Below the pieces are notes generated by a model, which had not been told where the DNA came from, ran no database searches, and saw only the letters and a program-made list of their open reading frames with translations. This document shows positions 57,296 to 64,000 of a DNA stretch of 64,000 bases, in pieces. Position 1 is the stretch's first letter. Each line of letters opens with the position of its first letter. Source of the stretch: Paracoccaceae bacterium. Lineage in GTDB: Bacteria; Pseudomonadota; Alphaproteobacteria; Rhodobacterales; Rhodobacteraceae. Both the position numbers and the translations under genes were made by a program. The DNA is taken from NCBI GenBank assembly GCA_958296035.1, contig OY282431.1:1739001-1803000 (forward strand). Reading direction: 5' to 3'.

Positions 57296-58753
57296 TCATC
57301 TGGTTGATGCGATCTCGGCCAGAGCAAGACGGATACCGTTACCGTATTCGACTCTGATCTTGTCATAGTGAACCAGTGCCCGCTCAATGATGTTGTCGGG
57401 GACTCCCTGCATGGATTGGGCAGTATTGTAATAGAGTCGGCCACGAGCCTCTTCGGTCATCAGATCGTGCAGAGCCCGTGGTTGTGTGTAGTCATCGTTT
57501 CCCTGACGGTGATCATAACGGTCCACATCAGCCGAGATTCTCAGTGGCGGTTCAGTTGCGTCCTTGACCTCGACCGGGCCCTGGAACGAATTGGGCTCGT
57601 AGAAGGCATCGACGGCCCCCGTGGTTTGCCCGAAGAAATTCATCAACCCGTCCTTGTGGTAGTGGTTGACCGGACAACGCGGCCGATTGACCGGCAGTGC
57701 CTCATAGTGAGTGCCCAGACGATATCTGTGCGCGTCAGCGTAGGAAAAAATGCGTGATTGCAGCACCTTGTCAGGGCTGAAGCTCACACCAGGAACAATA
57801 TTGGACGGGCTGAATGCGACCTGTTCGATCTCGGCAAAGTAATTGTCGACATTTCGGTTCAGTTCCATGATGCCAACTTCGATCAGCGGGTGTTTTCCGT
57901 GGGGCCACACTTTCGTGAGGTCGAAGGGATTGAATGGAAAGTTCTCGGCTTCTTCCTCTTCGATCACCTGGATACACATTCGCCATTTTGGAAAGTTACG
58001 CCGTTCGATGGCGCTGAACAAACTCTCCTGAAAGCCTTCCCTGGAGTGACCAATCATCTCGGCCGCTTCCCCGTTCGTGTAGAACTCGTGGCCCTGCATC
58101 GTCTTGAAATGAAACTTGACCCAGAATCGCTCGCCATCCCGGTTCCACAAGCTGTACGTATGTGAGCCATATCCGTTCATGTGCATCGGAGACCTCGGGA
58201 TCCCTCGATCGGACATCAGTATCGTGACCTGGTGAAGAGATTCCGGTGAAAGCGACCAGTAATCCCACATCGCCGTCGGCGACCTGAGGTTGGTGCGAGG
58301 ATGTCGCTTTTGTGTGTGGATAAAATCTGGAAACTTGTACGGATCACGCAAGAAAAACACCGGCGTATTGTTGCCGACCAAATCCCAGTTGCCTTCATCC
58401 GTATAGAATTTCAGTGCAAATCCTCTTACATCCCGTTCTTGGTCTGCTGCACCGAGTTCTCCGGCAACTGTCGAAAACCGGGCAATCATATCCGTCTGCT
58501 TGCCGACCTCCGAAAAGATGTCGGCGCGCGTGTACTTGGCAATGTCATTTGTTATCGTCAACGTACCATACGCGCCCCAGCCCTTGGCGTGCACGACGCG
58601 CTCGGGAATGCGCTCACGGTTCTGGTGAGCCAGTTTTTCGATCAGCTGGTAGTCCTGCAGCAGAAGCGGCCCTCTGGGGCCAGCGGTGACGGCGTTCTGG
58701 TTGTCGGGAACCGGAGCTCCAGCCGTCGTTGTCAGTCTCGTGTTCTTGGTCAT
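57296..58753 (-). CDS. katA: Monofunctional heme catalase
   Basis: A 485-residue small-subunit (clade 3) catalase that breaks down hydrogen peroxide. The catalytic His region is [14 protein letters not shown], the Asn is in [11 protein letters not shown], and the heme-ligand Tyr region is [14 protein letters not shown]. The NADPH-binding region HRYR...N is present. It is transcribed away from lipA, with a gap of 135 bases holding both promoters. Nothing in the window indicates an OxyR gene. Confidence 0.96.
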   Translation of the reverse strand: MTKNTRLTTTAGAPVPDNQNAVTAGPRGPLLLQDYQLIEKLAHQNRERIPERVVHAKGWGAYGTLTITNDIAKYTRADIFSEVGKQTDMIARFSTVAGELGAADQERDVRGFALKFYTDEGNWDLVGNNTPVFFLRDPYKFPDFIHTQKRHPRTNLRSPTAMWDYWSLSPESLHQVTILMSDRGIPRSPMHMNGYGSHTYSLWNRDGERFWVKFHFKTMQGHEFYTNGEAAEMIGHSREGFQESLFSAIERRNFPKWRMCIQVIEEEEAENFPFNPFDLTKVWPHGKHPLIEVGIMELNRNVDNYFAEIEQVAFSPSNIVPGVSFSPDKVLQSRIFSYADAHRYRLGTHYEALPVNRPRCPVNHYHKDGLMNFFGQTTGAVDAFYEPNSFQGPVEVKDATEPPLRISADVDRYDHRQGNDDYTQPRALHDLMTEEARGRLYYNTAQSMQGVPDNIIERALVHYDKIRVEYGNGIRLALAEIASTR

Positions 58754-58888
58754 TTCGGGCTTTCCACCATTTGTTGGAAATCTTTTGGAACTATACTATT
58801 TGGGCTACAAGTTCATATAGACCGGCATCTTGGCATTCAATAGAGACGGCCGACCAGAATTGCCGACTGAGCATACAGGAGAGTCCTG

Positions 58889-59839
58889 ATGGACCAGGAC
58901 AGCAAGAGCATTGCTCGGCTTCGGCACCCGGAAAAGGCTCACCGTCCGGCTACCAGGATACCGCGCAAGCCGCCATGGATACGGGCCAGGGCGCCGGTTT
59001 CGAAGGGATATCGTGATACACGTCAGATTGTTCGCGATCACGGGCTTGCCACCGTCTGCGAGGAAGCGGCCTGTCCCAATATTGGTGAGTGCTGGTCCAG
59101 GGGCCATGCCACCTTTATGATACTGGGAGATATCTGCACGAGAGGCTGCACGTTCTGCAATGTTGCTACCGGTCGCCCGCAGGAACTGGATATCTTTGAG
59201 CCCGCCCGGGTTGCAGCCGCAGTTCTACGCCTCGGGCTGCGCCACGTGGTGGTGACAAGTGTGGACCGAGACGACCTGGAGGACGGTGGCGCGGCGCACT
59301 TTGTTCGAACCATAACGGCAATCAGGCGCAAGTCACCGTCCACGACAATCGAGGTTCTTACACCCGACTTCCTGCGCTGCGACGCGCAGGTCGTCAGGAA
59401 TGTCGTCGAGGCAGGACCCGACGTTTTCAATCACAACCTGGAGACAGTGCCAGCACTTTACCCGACGGTTCGTCCCGGGGCGCGCTACTTTCATTCCCTC
59501 CAGTTGCTGTACCGGGTCAAGGAACATGATCCTAACATGTTCACGAAGTCCGGCATCATGGTCGGTCTGGGCGAGGACCGGCTGTCGATCCTCCAGGTGA
59601 TGGATGACCTGCGGTCAGCAGACGTCGACTTCCTGACTGTCGGCCAGTACCTGCAGCCAACCCCGCACCATCATCCCGTGCATCGCTTCGTCACTCCTGA
59701 CGAGTTCCGCTCGCTGGAAAGGGCTGCCTATGGCAAGGGTTTCCTGCTGGTTTCTGCCAGCCCGATGACCCGTTCAAGTTATCACGCCGACGAGGACTTT
59801 CGGAAACTTCGTGCAGCGCGCAATCTTGCCCTTGCCTGA
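58889..59839 (+). CDS. lipA: Lipoyl synthase
   Basis: A 316-residue radical SAM enzyme that inserts two sulfurs into protein-bound octanoyl chains. Both clusters are supported: the auxiliary [12 protein letters not shown] and the radical [34 protein letters not shown] and the C-terminal [10 protein letters not shown] are family hallmarks; the terminal RSSY serine ligates the auxiliary cluster. It is followed by a COQ10-like gene, the usual alphaproteobacterial order. Confidence 0.96.
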   Translation: MDQDSKSIARLRHPEKAHRPATRIPRKPPWIRARAPVSKGYRDTRQIVRDHGLATVCEEAACPNIGECWSRGHATFMILGDICTRGCTFCNVATGRPQELDIFEPARVAAAVLRLGLRHVVVTSVDRDDLEDGGAAHFVRTITAIRRKSPSTTIEVLTPDFLRCDAQVVRNVVEAGPDVFNHNLETVPALYPTVRPGARYFHSLQLLYRVKEHDPNMFTKSGIMVGLGEDRLSILQVMDDLRSADVDFLTVGQYLQPTPHHHPVHRFVTPDEFRSLERAAYGKGFLLVSASPMTRSSYHADEDFRKLRAARNLALA

Positions 59840-59966
59840 GCGTTTCCAGACACTTGCCAAGATCGAAATGTCATCACTGTCCAGCGCCGCCGGGCCGGCT
59901 CTTGCGAATCCCCGCTGGTACGTGATGGGTATCAGGTTGTCTCTCGGCAAGTAATCAGCGCCGCGA

Positions 59967-60443
59967 ATGCCACACCATCGGGAAGTTAGAAGGCTACCCT
60001 TTCCGCCTGACCAGGTCTTCAGTCTTGTGGCGGACATCAAGGCTTATCCGGAATTCATCCCGTGGTGCGAGAAGACGCTGATCCGAAAACACGTTAAGGG
60101 AAAGGACCGCGATCTGCTCGAAGCGGACCTCATCGCATCATTCAAGGTTTATCGGGCTCGGCTATCTTCCATAGTCTGGCTTCACAACGACCGCAGCAAG
60201 ATCGACATTAGTTATCTCGACGGACCTCTGAAGCATCTCGAAAGCACATGGCATTTCCTGCCTGACGATGATCACTGCAAATTGGTGTTCGAAGTCGATT
60301 TCGAATTCAGAAACGCCATACTGAGAAAGGTCGCTGGTGTCGTGTTCACCGAAGCCATGCAACGGATTGCCGGTGCATTCGAGGCGCGAGCCTGGGATCT
60401 TTACGGGGAACGCCGGGCCGGCTCTCAAAAAATGCTCGAGTAG
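59967..60443 (+). CDS. COQ10/RatA-like START-domain protein
   Basis: A 158-residue SRPBCC (START) protein with PPDQVFSLVADIKAYPEFIPWC at the start, a middle SSIVWLHND strand and YLDGPLKHLESTW. Relatives either chaperone ubiquinone for respiration (Coq10) or are called RatA; the alphaproteobacterial lipA neighbours are usually named coenzyme Q-binding proteins. It overlaps the 3' end of the convergent hydrolase gene by 19 bases. Confidence 0.88.
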   Translation: MPHHREVRRLPFPPDQVFSLVADIKAYPEFIPWCEKTLIRKHVKGKDRDLLEADLIASFKVYRARLSSIVWLHNDRSKIDISYLDGPLKHLESTWHFLPDDDHCKLVFEVDFEFRNAILRKVAGVVFTEAMQRIAGAFEARAWDLYGERRAGSQKMLE

Positions 60444-61078
60444 AGATTGGACTGGATGTAATTGACGACTATCGCCTGCAGGTCCTGCATGTGGTCGCCT
60501 TCGAAAAAATGCCCGGCACCACCAATTGCTTCGCTGGCAACGTCGACTTCCTGTTGCTGCTGAAGGGCCCGCGCCAATTCACCGATCTTGTCAGGTGTTA
60601 CGACCAGGTCCTTTCCACCGTAAACAATCAATCCCGATGTAGGGCAGGGTGCCAGGAAACTGAAGTCCTGAACATTCACGGTCGGCGAAACGCAAACGAA
60701 TCCGGTAATCTCGGGCCGCCGCATCAACAATTGCATGGCGATGTAGGCACCGTAAGAGAACCCGACTACGATACAGCTCCGCGCATTCGGATTGCGCGAC
60801 TGCAGGTAGGACAGGGCTGCTGCAGAATCTGAGAGTTCTCCTGCTTCACCTTCATGTTCACCCTCACTGCGCCCGACGCCGCGGAAATTGAACCGCAACA
60901 CCGTAATGCCGGAGTCGGCAAGGGCGTAAAAGAGATGGTAGATGACCCGATTGTTCATCGTTCCACCCAGGCGCGGATGAGGATGGAGGAATAGTGCAAC
61001 AGCTGCGTTGGGATCCGCCTGCTGCTCATAACGCCCTTGAAGGCGGCCCGCCGGGCCGGAAAAATTTATCTCAGGCAT
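60425..61078 (-). CDS. Alpha/beta hydrolase
   Basis: A 217-residue alpha/beta hydrolase. HPHPRLGGTMNN is the oxyanion region, RFNFRGVGRSEG follows, the nucleophile elbow is VGFSYGAY (serine), the acidic residue is in YGGKDLVVTPD, and the catalytic histidine is in GAGHFFEG. This compact type often neighbours Fe-S operons in alphaproteobacteria; its substrate is unknown. It is divergent from the iscR-like gene. Confidence 0.88.
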   Translation of the reverse strand: MPEINFSGPAGRLQGRYEQQADPNAAVALFLHPHPRLGGTMNNRVIYHLFYALADSGITVLRFNFRGVGRSEGEHEGEAGELSDSAAALSYLQSRNPNARSCIVVGFSYGAYIAMQLLMRRPEITGFVCVSPTVNVQDFSFLAPCPTSGLIVYGGKDLVVTPDKIGELARALQQQQEVDVASEAIGGAGHFFEGDHMQDLQAIVVNYIQSNLYSSIF

Positions 61079-61111
61079 TAGTACTATTCCTTCATGGCGG
61101 GGCGCTGCCCC

Positions 61112-61140
61112 TTGACCGAACTAATAAATGCGCCTATTGT
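61112..61140 (+). promoter_or_regulatory. Candidate sigma-70 promoter for the Fe-S operon
   Basis: TTGACC at 61112-61117 and TATTGT at 61135-61140 are 17 bases apart, ideal spacing, and lie about 90 bases before the iscR-like start. I could not assign a clear IscR or Irr box. The 87-base leader is unassigned. Confidence 0.5.
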
Positions 61141-61227
61141 GTCCGCCTGGAACGAGGTTAGGGGTCGACCCGCCCCCTTAGTCACGCCTGCCGCCTTCGT
61201 CAATCAACAAGTCCGGCCCCTTATGAA

Positions 61228-61686
61228 ATGAAACTGAGCACCAAGGGAAGGTATGCGGTTGTAGCCCTGGTTCACCTTGCAGAGACTCAGGAAGACGGAG
61301 TCATTGCGCTCAGCGATATAGCCACCCGCCAGAAAATCTCGCCAACCTATCTTGAGCAACTGTTTCTGAAGCTGCGAAAAGCTGGCATCGTTGACTCTGT
61401 GCGCGGACCAGGGGGTGGATATCGGCTGGTTCGGTCCGCCGACAGGGTTCGCATTTCAGAGATTCTGGAAGCAGTTGACGAACCCATCAAGACAGTCACC
61501 GTACACACCGGCCAGTCTGGCGCGTTCTCCGGAACCAGGCAACAGTCCCTGGCCAACCGCCTATGGGAAGGACTGTCAGCCAATGTTTATGTGTATCTCC
61601 ACCAAACCCGCCTCTCGGATGTGGTCGGCAATCGTTTGATTCCCTGTCCGGCAGTGCCAATGCTGCTCAATTTCGTCGATGAATAG
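61228..61686 (+). CDS. Rrf2/IscR-type regulator lacking the cluster cysteines
   Basis: A 152-residue Rrf2-family repressor. The winged helix is typical of IscR: MKLSTKGRYAVVALVHLA, then ISPTYLEQLFLKLRKAGIV and SVRGPGGGYRL. In IscR the segment after PIKT holds three cysteines for the [2Fe-2S] cluster; here residues 90-110 contain none, and the only cysteine in the protein is at about 140. The following RLWEGLS and helix are preserved. It heads the operon with a cysteine desulfurase and sufB, so it likely controls Fe-S assembly, but not through the usual cluster. Confidence 0.88.
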   Translation: MKLSTKGRYAVVALVHLAETQEDGVIALSDIATRQKISPTYLEQLFLKLRKAGIVDSVRGPGGGYRLVRSADRVRISEILEAVDEPIKTVTVHTGQSGAFSGTRQQSLANRLWEGLSANVYVYLHQTRLSDVVGNRLIPCPAVPMLLNFVDE

Positions 61687-61696
61687 ATGATGCGGT

Positions 61697-62791
61697 ATGC
61701 AGTCTCGCATTTATCTCGACTGGAACGCATCTGCCCCGTTACGACCTGAAGCCAGGACAGCCATGCTGGAAGCACTGGCGTGCTGCGGCAATCCTTCATC
61801 TGTGCACCTCGAGGGGCGCTTAGCCCGCGGCCTCGTGGAGCGGGCGAGGCGACAGCTGGCGGCAGTCTTCCTGACGGATCCGGTCAACGTTACCTTTACA
61901 TCAGGCGCCACCGAAGCCGCCGCGCTTGCCCTGGCAGGTCGGAATCTGCAGGCATCGGATGTCGAACACGAATGTGTCCGGGCGTGGACATCTTCTGGTC
62001 TGGAAACCCGAGAAAATGGCAGGATCGTCATTACCGATCCGCGGCGGTCGACGGTGCAGCTGGCGAACAGCGAAACCGGGGTTATTCAGGATCTTCCGGT
62101 TGGTCTAGCCGTTTGTGATGCCACACAAGGCCTTGGCAAGATCGATATCGGTCACCTGAGTCGTACCGTCGCGTATGTGTTTGTGTCGGCGCACAAGATT
62201 GGTGGTCCCAAAGGGGTAGGGGCGCTGGTTTGTTTCCGTGGCTCGAGACCTGAACCGAGAATCAGAGGCGGAGGCCAGGAATTCGGAAAGCGCTCGGGGA
62301 CCGAAAACATCGCCGGAATAGCCGGCTTCGGTGCCGCCGCCGAGGCAGCAGCGCAGGAGGTTGCGGATGGCGTCTGGGAGCAGGTCGGGTGCGTGCGCGA
62401 TGCCATGGAAACAGCGATTTCCGACACTGTAGAGGATGTCGTCCTATTTGGCGCCGACGCCGACCGATTGCCAAATACGAGCTGTTTTGCAGCAAAGGGT
62501 TGGAAAGGCGAAACGCAAGTAATAGATATGGATCTAAGGGGTTTTTCGATTTCTGCTGGTTCCGCCTGTTCTTCGGGCAGGGTCAAGGCTAGCAATGTGT
62601 TGCGCGCCATGGGCGTCAGCCGCAATCTCGCGGCTTGTGCCATCCGCGTATCGACTGGTCCTGCAACAGAGTTGACCGATGTGTTGCGATTTGCCGAGAC
62701 CTGGGGCCGTTGCAGGAACCGGGTCAGGAATCGAAACCGAGCGGCCAGCCTATCTAGAAAGGATGCAGACGCAGTGCTGCGTGGAGAATAG
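61697..62791 (+). CDS. Cysteine desulfurase (IscS/NifS family)
   Basis: A 364-residue PLP enzyme that takes sulfur from cysteine for Fe-S cluster assembly. [15 protein letters not shown] starts the protein, TFTSGATEA binds PLP, the Schiff-base lysine is in [13 protein letters not shown], and the sulfur-accepting cysteine is in [10 protein letters not shown]. It is a group I type, shorter than IscS, of the kind that precedes sufB in alphaproteobacteria. It starts ten bases after the regulator stop; sufB begins two bases after its TAG. Confidence 0.93.
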   Translation: MQSRIYLDWNASAPLRPEARTAMLEALACCGNPSSVHLEGRLARGLVERARRQLAAVFLTDPVNVTFTSGATEAAALALAGRNLQASDVEHECVRAWTSSGLETRENGRIVITDPRRSTVQLANSETGVIQDLPVGLAVCDATQGLGKIDIGHLSRTVAYVFVSAHKIGGPKGVGALVCFRGSRPEPRIRGGGQEFGKRSGTENIAGIAGFGAAAEAAAQEVADGVWEQVGCVRDAMETAISDTVEDVVLFGADADRLPNTSCFAAKGWKGETQVIDMDLRGFSISAGSACSSGRVKASNVLRAMGVSRNLAACAIRVSTGPATELTDVLRFAETWGRCRNRVRNRNRAASLSRKDADAVLRGE

Positions 62792-62793
62792 CC

Positions 62794-64000
62794 ATGGACT
62801 ACGTTCAAGTCAGGGAAGGCGTCGACGCCGAGACAGTCGAGACTGTCAGATCGGTGGGTGGCCACTACAAGCATGGTTGGAACACCGAAATTGAAATGGA
62901 TTATGCCCCGCGGGGCATCAACGAAGAGATTGTCAGGCTCATTTCCGACAAGAACGGTGAACCTGACTGGATGACCGAGTGGAGACTGCTGGCCTTTGCA
63001 CGGTGGCAGCGCATGAAGGAGCCAACCTGGGCGATGGTCAATTATCCGAGCATCGACTACCAGGATCAGTACTATTACGCCAAACCGAAGAGTATGCGAG
63101 AGCAGCCGAAATCGCTCGACGACATCGATCCCAAACTTCTTGCAACTTATGAAAAGCTCGGGATTCCGCTCAAGGAACAGATGATTCTGGCGGGCGTCGA
63201 AGGCGCTGGCGAGCGCCCGGTTGACGGACGTCAGGTTGCAGTTGATGCGGTATTCGACTCGGTCTCGGTCGGAACCACATACAAGGACGAATTGCGCAAG
63301 GCGGGCGTTATCTTCTGTTCAATTTCGGAAGCCATTCGAGATCATCCGGAGCTTGTACGGAAATATCTCGGTTCGGTGGTACCCATCACTGACAACTTTT
63401 TTGCGACCTTGAATTCTGCCGTGTTTACAGACGGGTCGTTTGTCTATGTTCCCCCGTCGGTTCGCTGTCCGATGGAATTGTCGACCTATTTCCGCATCAA
63501 TGCCGAGAATACCGGTCAGTTTGAGCGCACATTGATTATCGCCGACAAGGGCGCCCATGTCAGCTACCTGGAGGGCTGTACGGCTCCGCAGCGAGATACA
63601 ACCCAGTTGCATGCTGCAGTGGTCGAACTGGTGGCGCTGGAGGATGCATCCATCAAGTACTCGACCGTACAGAACTGGTTTCCAGGCGATGAACAGGGGC
63701 GGGGAGGCATCTACAATTTCGTGACCAAGCGCGCCGACTGCCGGGGCGACCGGGCGCGCGTGATGTGGACCCAGGTCGAAACGGGATCAGCGGTGACCTG
63801 GAAGTATCCGTCATGCATTTTGCGCGGCCGCGAGACCCAGGGTGAATTTTACTCGATCGCCATTACCAACAATTTCCAGCAGGCCGATACCGGGACCAAG
63901 ATGATCCATCTGGGCGCCGACTCACGTTCCAGAATTGTGTCAAAAGGCATTTCCGCAGGTCATGCCCAAAACACCTATCGTGGCCTGGTTTCCGTCCATC
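62794..64000 (+). CDS. sufB: Fe-S cluster assembly scaffold SufB, 3' end cut by window
   Basis: About 402 N-terminal residues of SufB, start ATG 62794 with GGAG upstream. SufB with SufC and SufD forms the scaffold on which Fe-S clusters are built. Characteristic segments are [52 protein letters not shown] and [14 protein letters not shown]. The frame is open to the last base. sufC, sufD and a second desulfurase probably follow beyond the window. Confidence 0.95.
   Translation, partial: MDYVQVREGVDAETVETVRSVGGHYKHGWNTEIEMDYAPRGINEEIVRLISDKNGEPDWMTEWRLLAFARWQRMKEPTWAMVNYPSIDYQDQYYYAKPKSMREQPKSLDDIDPKLLATYEKLGIPLKEQMILAGVEGAGERPVDGRQVAVDAVFDSVSVGTTYKDELRKAGVIFCSISEAIRDHPELVRKYLGSVVPITDNFFATLNSAVFTDGSFVYVPPSVRCPMELSTYFRINAENTGQFERTLIIADKGAHVSYLEGCTAPQRDTTQLHAAVVELVALEDASIKYSTVQNWFPGDEQGRGGIYNFVTKRADCRGDRARVMWTQVETGSAVTWKYPSCILRGRETQGEFYSIAITNNFQQADTGTKMIHLGADSRSRIVSKGISAGHAQNTYRGLVSVH

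Noticed and set aside
1-64000. CRISPR arrays
   Set aside because: No series of short regularly spaced direct repeats was seen anywhere; the only direct repeats are the ATPase blocks.

Overview
The window looks like chromosome from an alphaproteobacterium. Evidence: ppiD-trpE-trpG-trpD in one run, recA-alaS next to a eukaryotic-type NADP isocitrate dehydrogenase, aroK-aroB divergent from xerD, an IalB-family protein, and an Rrf2 regulator-cysteine desulfurase-sufB run. Coding density is lower than usual for the group. Several long gaps hold decayed mobile-element pieces (serine recombinase, IS630-like, two IS5-like, a group II intron 3' end, a MobF relaxase fragment) and one broken transporter gene. 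This suggests a genome that has taken in mobile DNA and is eroding it. The exact genus cannot be read from the sequence.

Layout: 0-6 kb, minus-strand trp genes, the periplasmic foldase ppiD and an aminotransferase. 6-8.5 kb, a recombinase pseudogene beside tRNA-Ser(CGA) and an IS630-like remnant. 8.5-17.2 kb, plus-strand pstS-pstC-pstA (no pstB follows), a highly diverged bL21, bL27, obgE, proB, proA. 17.3-24.3 kb, a YcbK-type peptidase and a YcbB-type L,D-transpeptidase pointing away from each other, separated by an accessory patch with two tandem near-identical AAA-type ATPase genes whose central segments differ completely. 24.4-27 kb, lpxD with a dedicated acyl carrier protein and ketosynthase. 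27-34 kb, IalB, a CNNM/CBS protein, xerD, a helical-repeat protein and a small membrane protein, divergent from aroK-aroB. 34-39 kb, a radical SAM protein, zwf, pgi. 39.3-43.8 kb, a minus-strand corrinoid/C1 operon: Virulence_fact protein, MetF-like reductase, methyltetrahydrofolate:corrinoid methyltransferase, and a RACo-type ferredoxin/ASKHA reactivase. 44.5-46.9 kb, a PIN toxin-antitoxin pair and mobile debris. 47-54 kb, rlmE, an MBL hydrolase, recA, alaS, a DUF1330 protein. 53.9-58.8 kb, icd, a broken amino-acid-binding protein, an IS5 remnant, katA. 58.9-64 kb, lipA, a COQ10/RatA START protein, an alpha/beta hydrolase, then the Fe-S operon iscR-like, cysteine desulfurase, sufB (cut by the window end).

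The most unusual items are: (1) the tandem ATPases, where about 98-99% identical DNA ends enclose unrelated 379- and 412-bp middles, plus the start of a third copy cut off beside a group II intron remnant; (2) an L21 protein recognisable mainly by position and a few motifs, with an acidic N-terminal extension of about 80 residues; (3) an IscR-type regulator with no cysteines in the cluster-binding region; (4) poly-arginine C-termini on two neighbouring corrinoid-pathway proteins; and (5) in-frame TAG codons in the leader of pstC and twice in a periplasmic binding protein gene.
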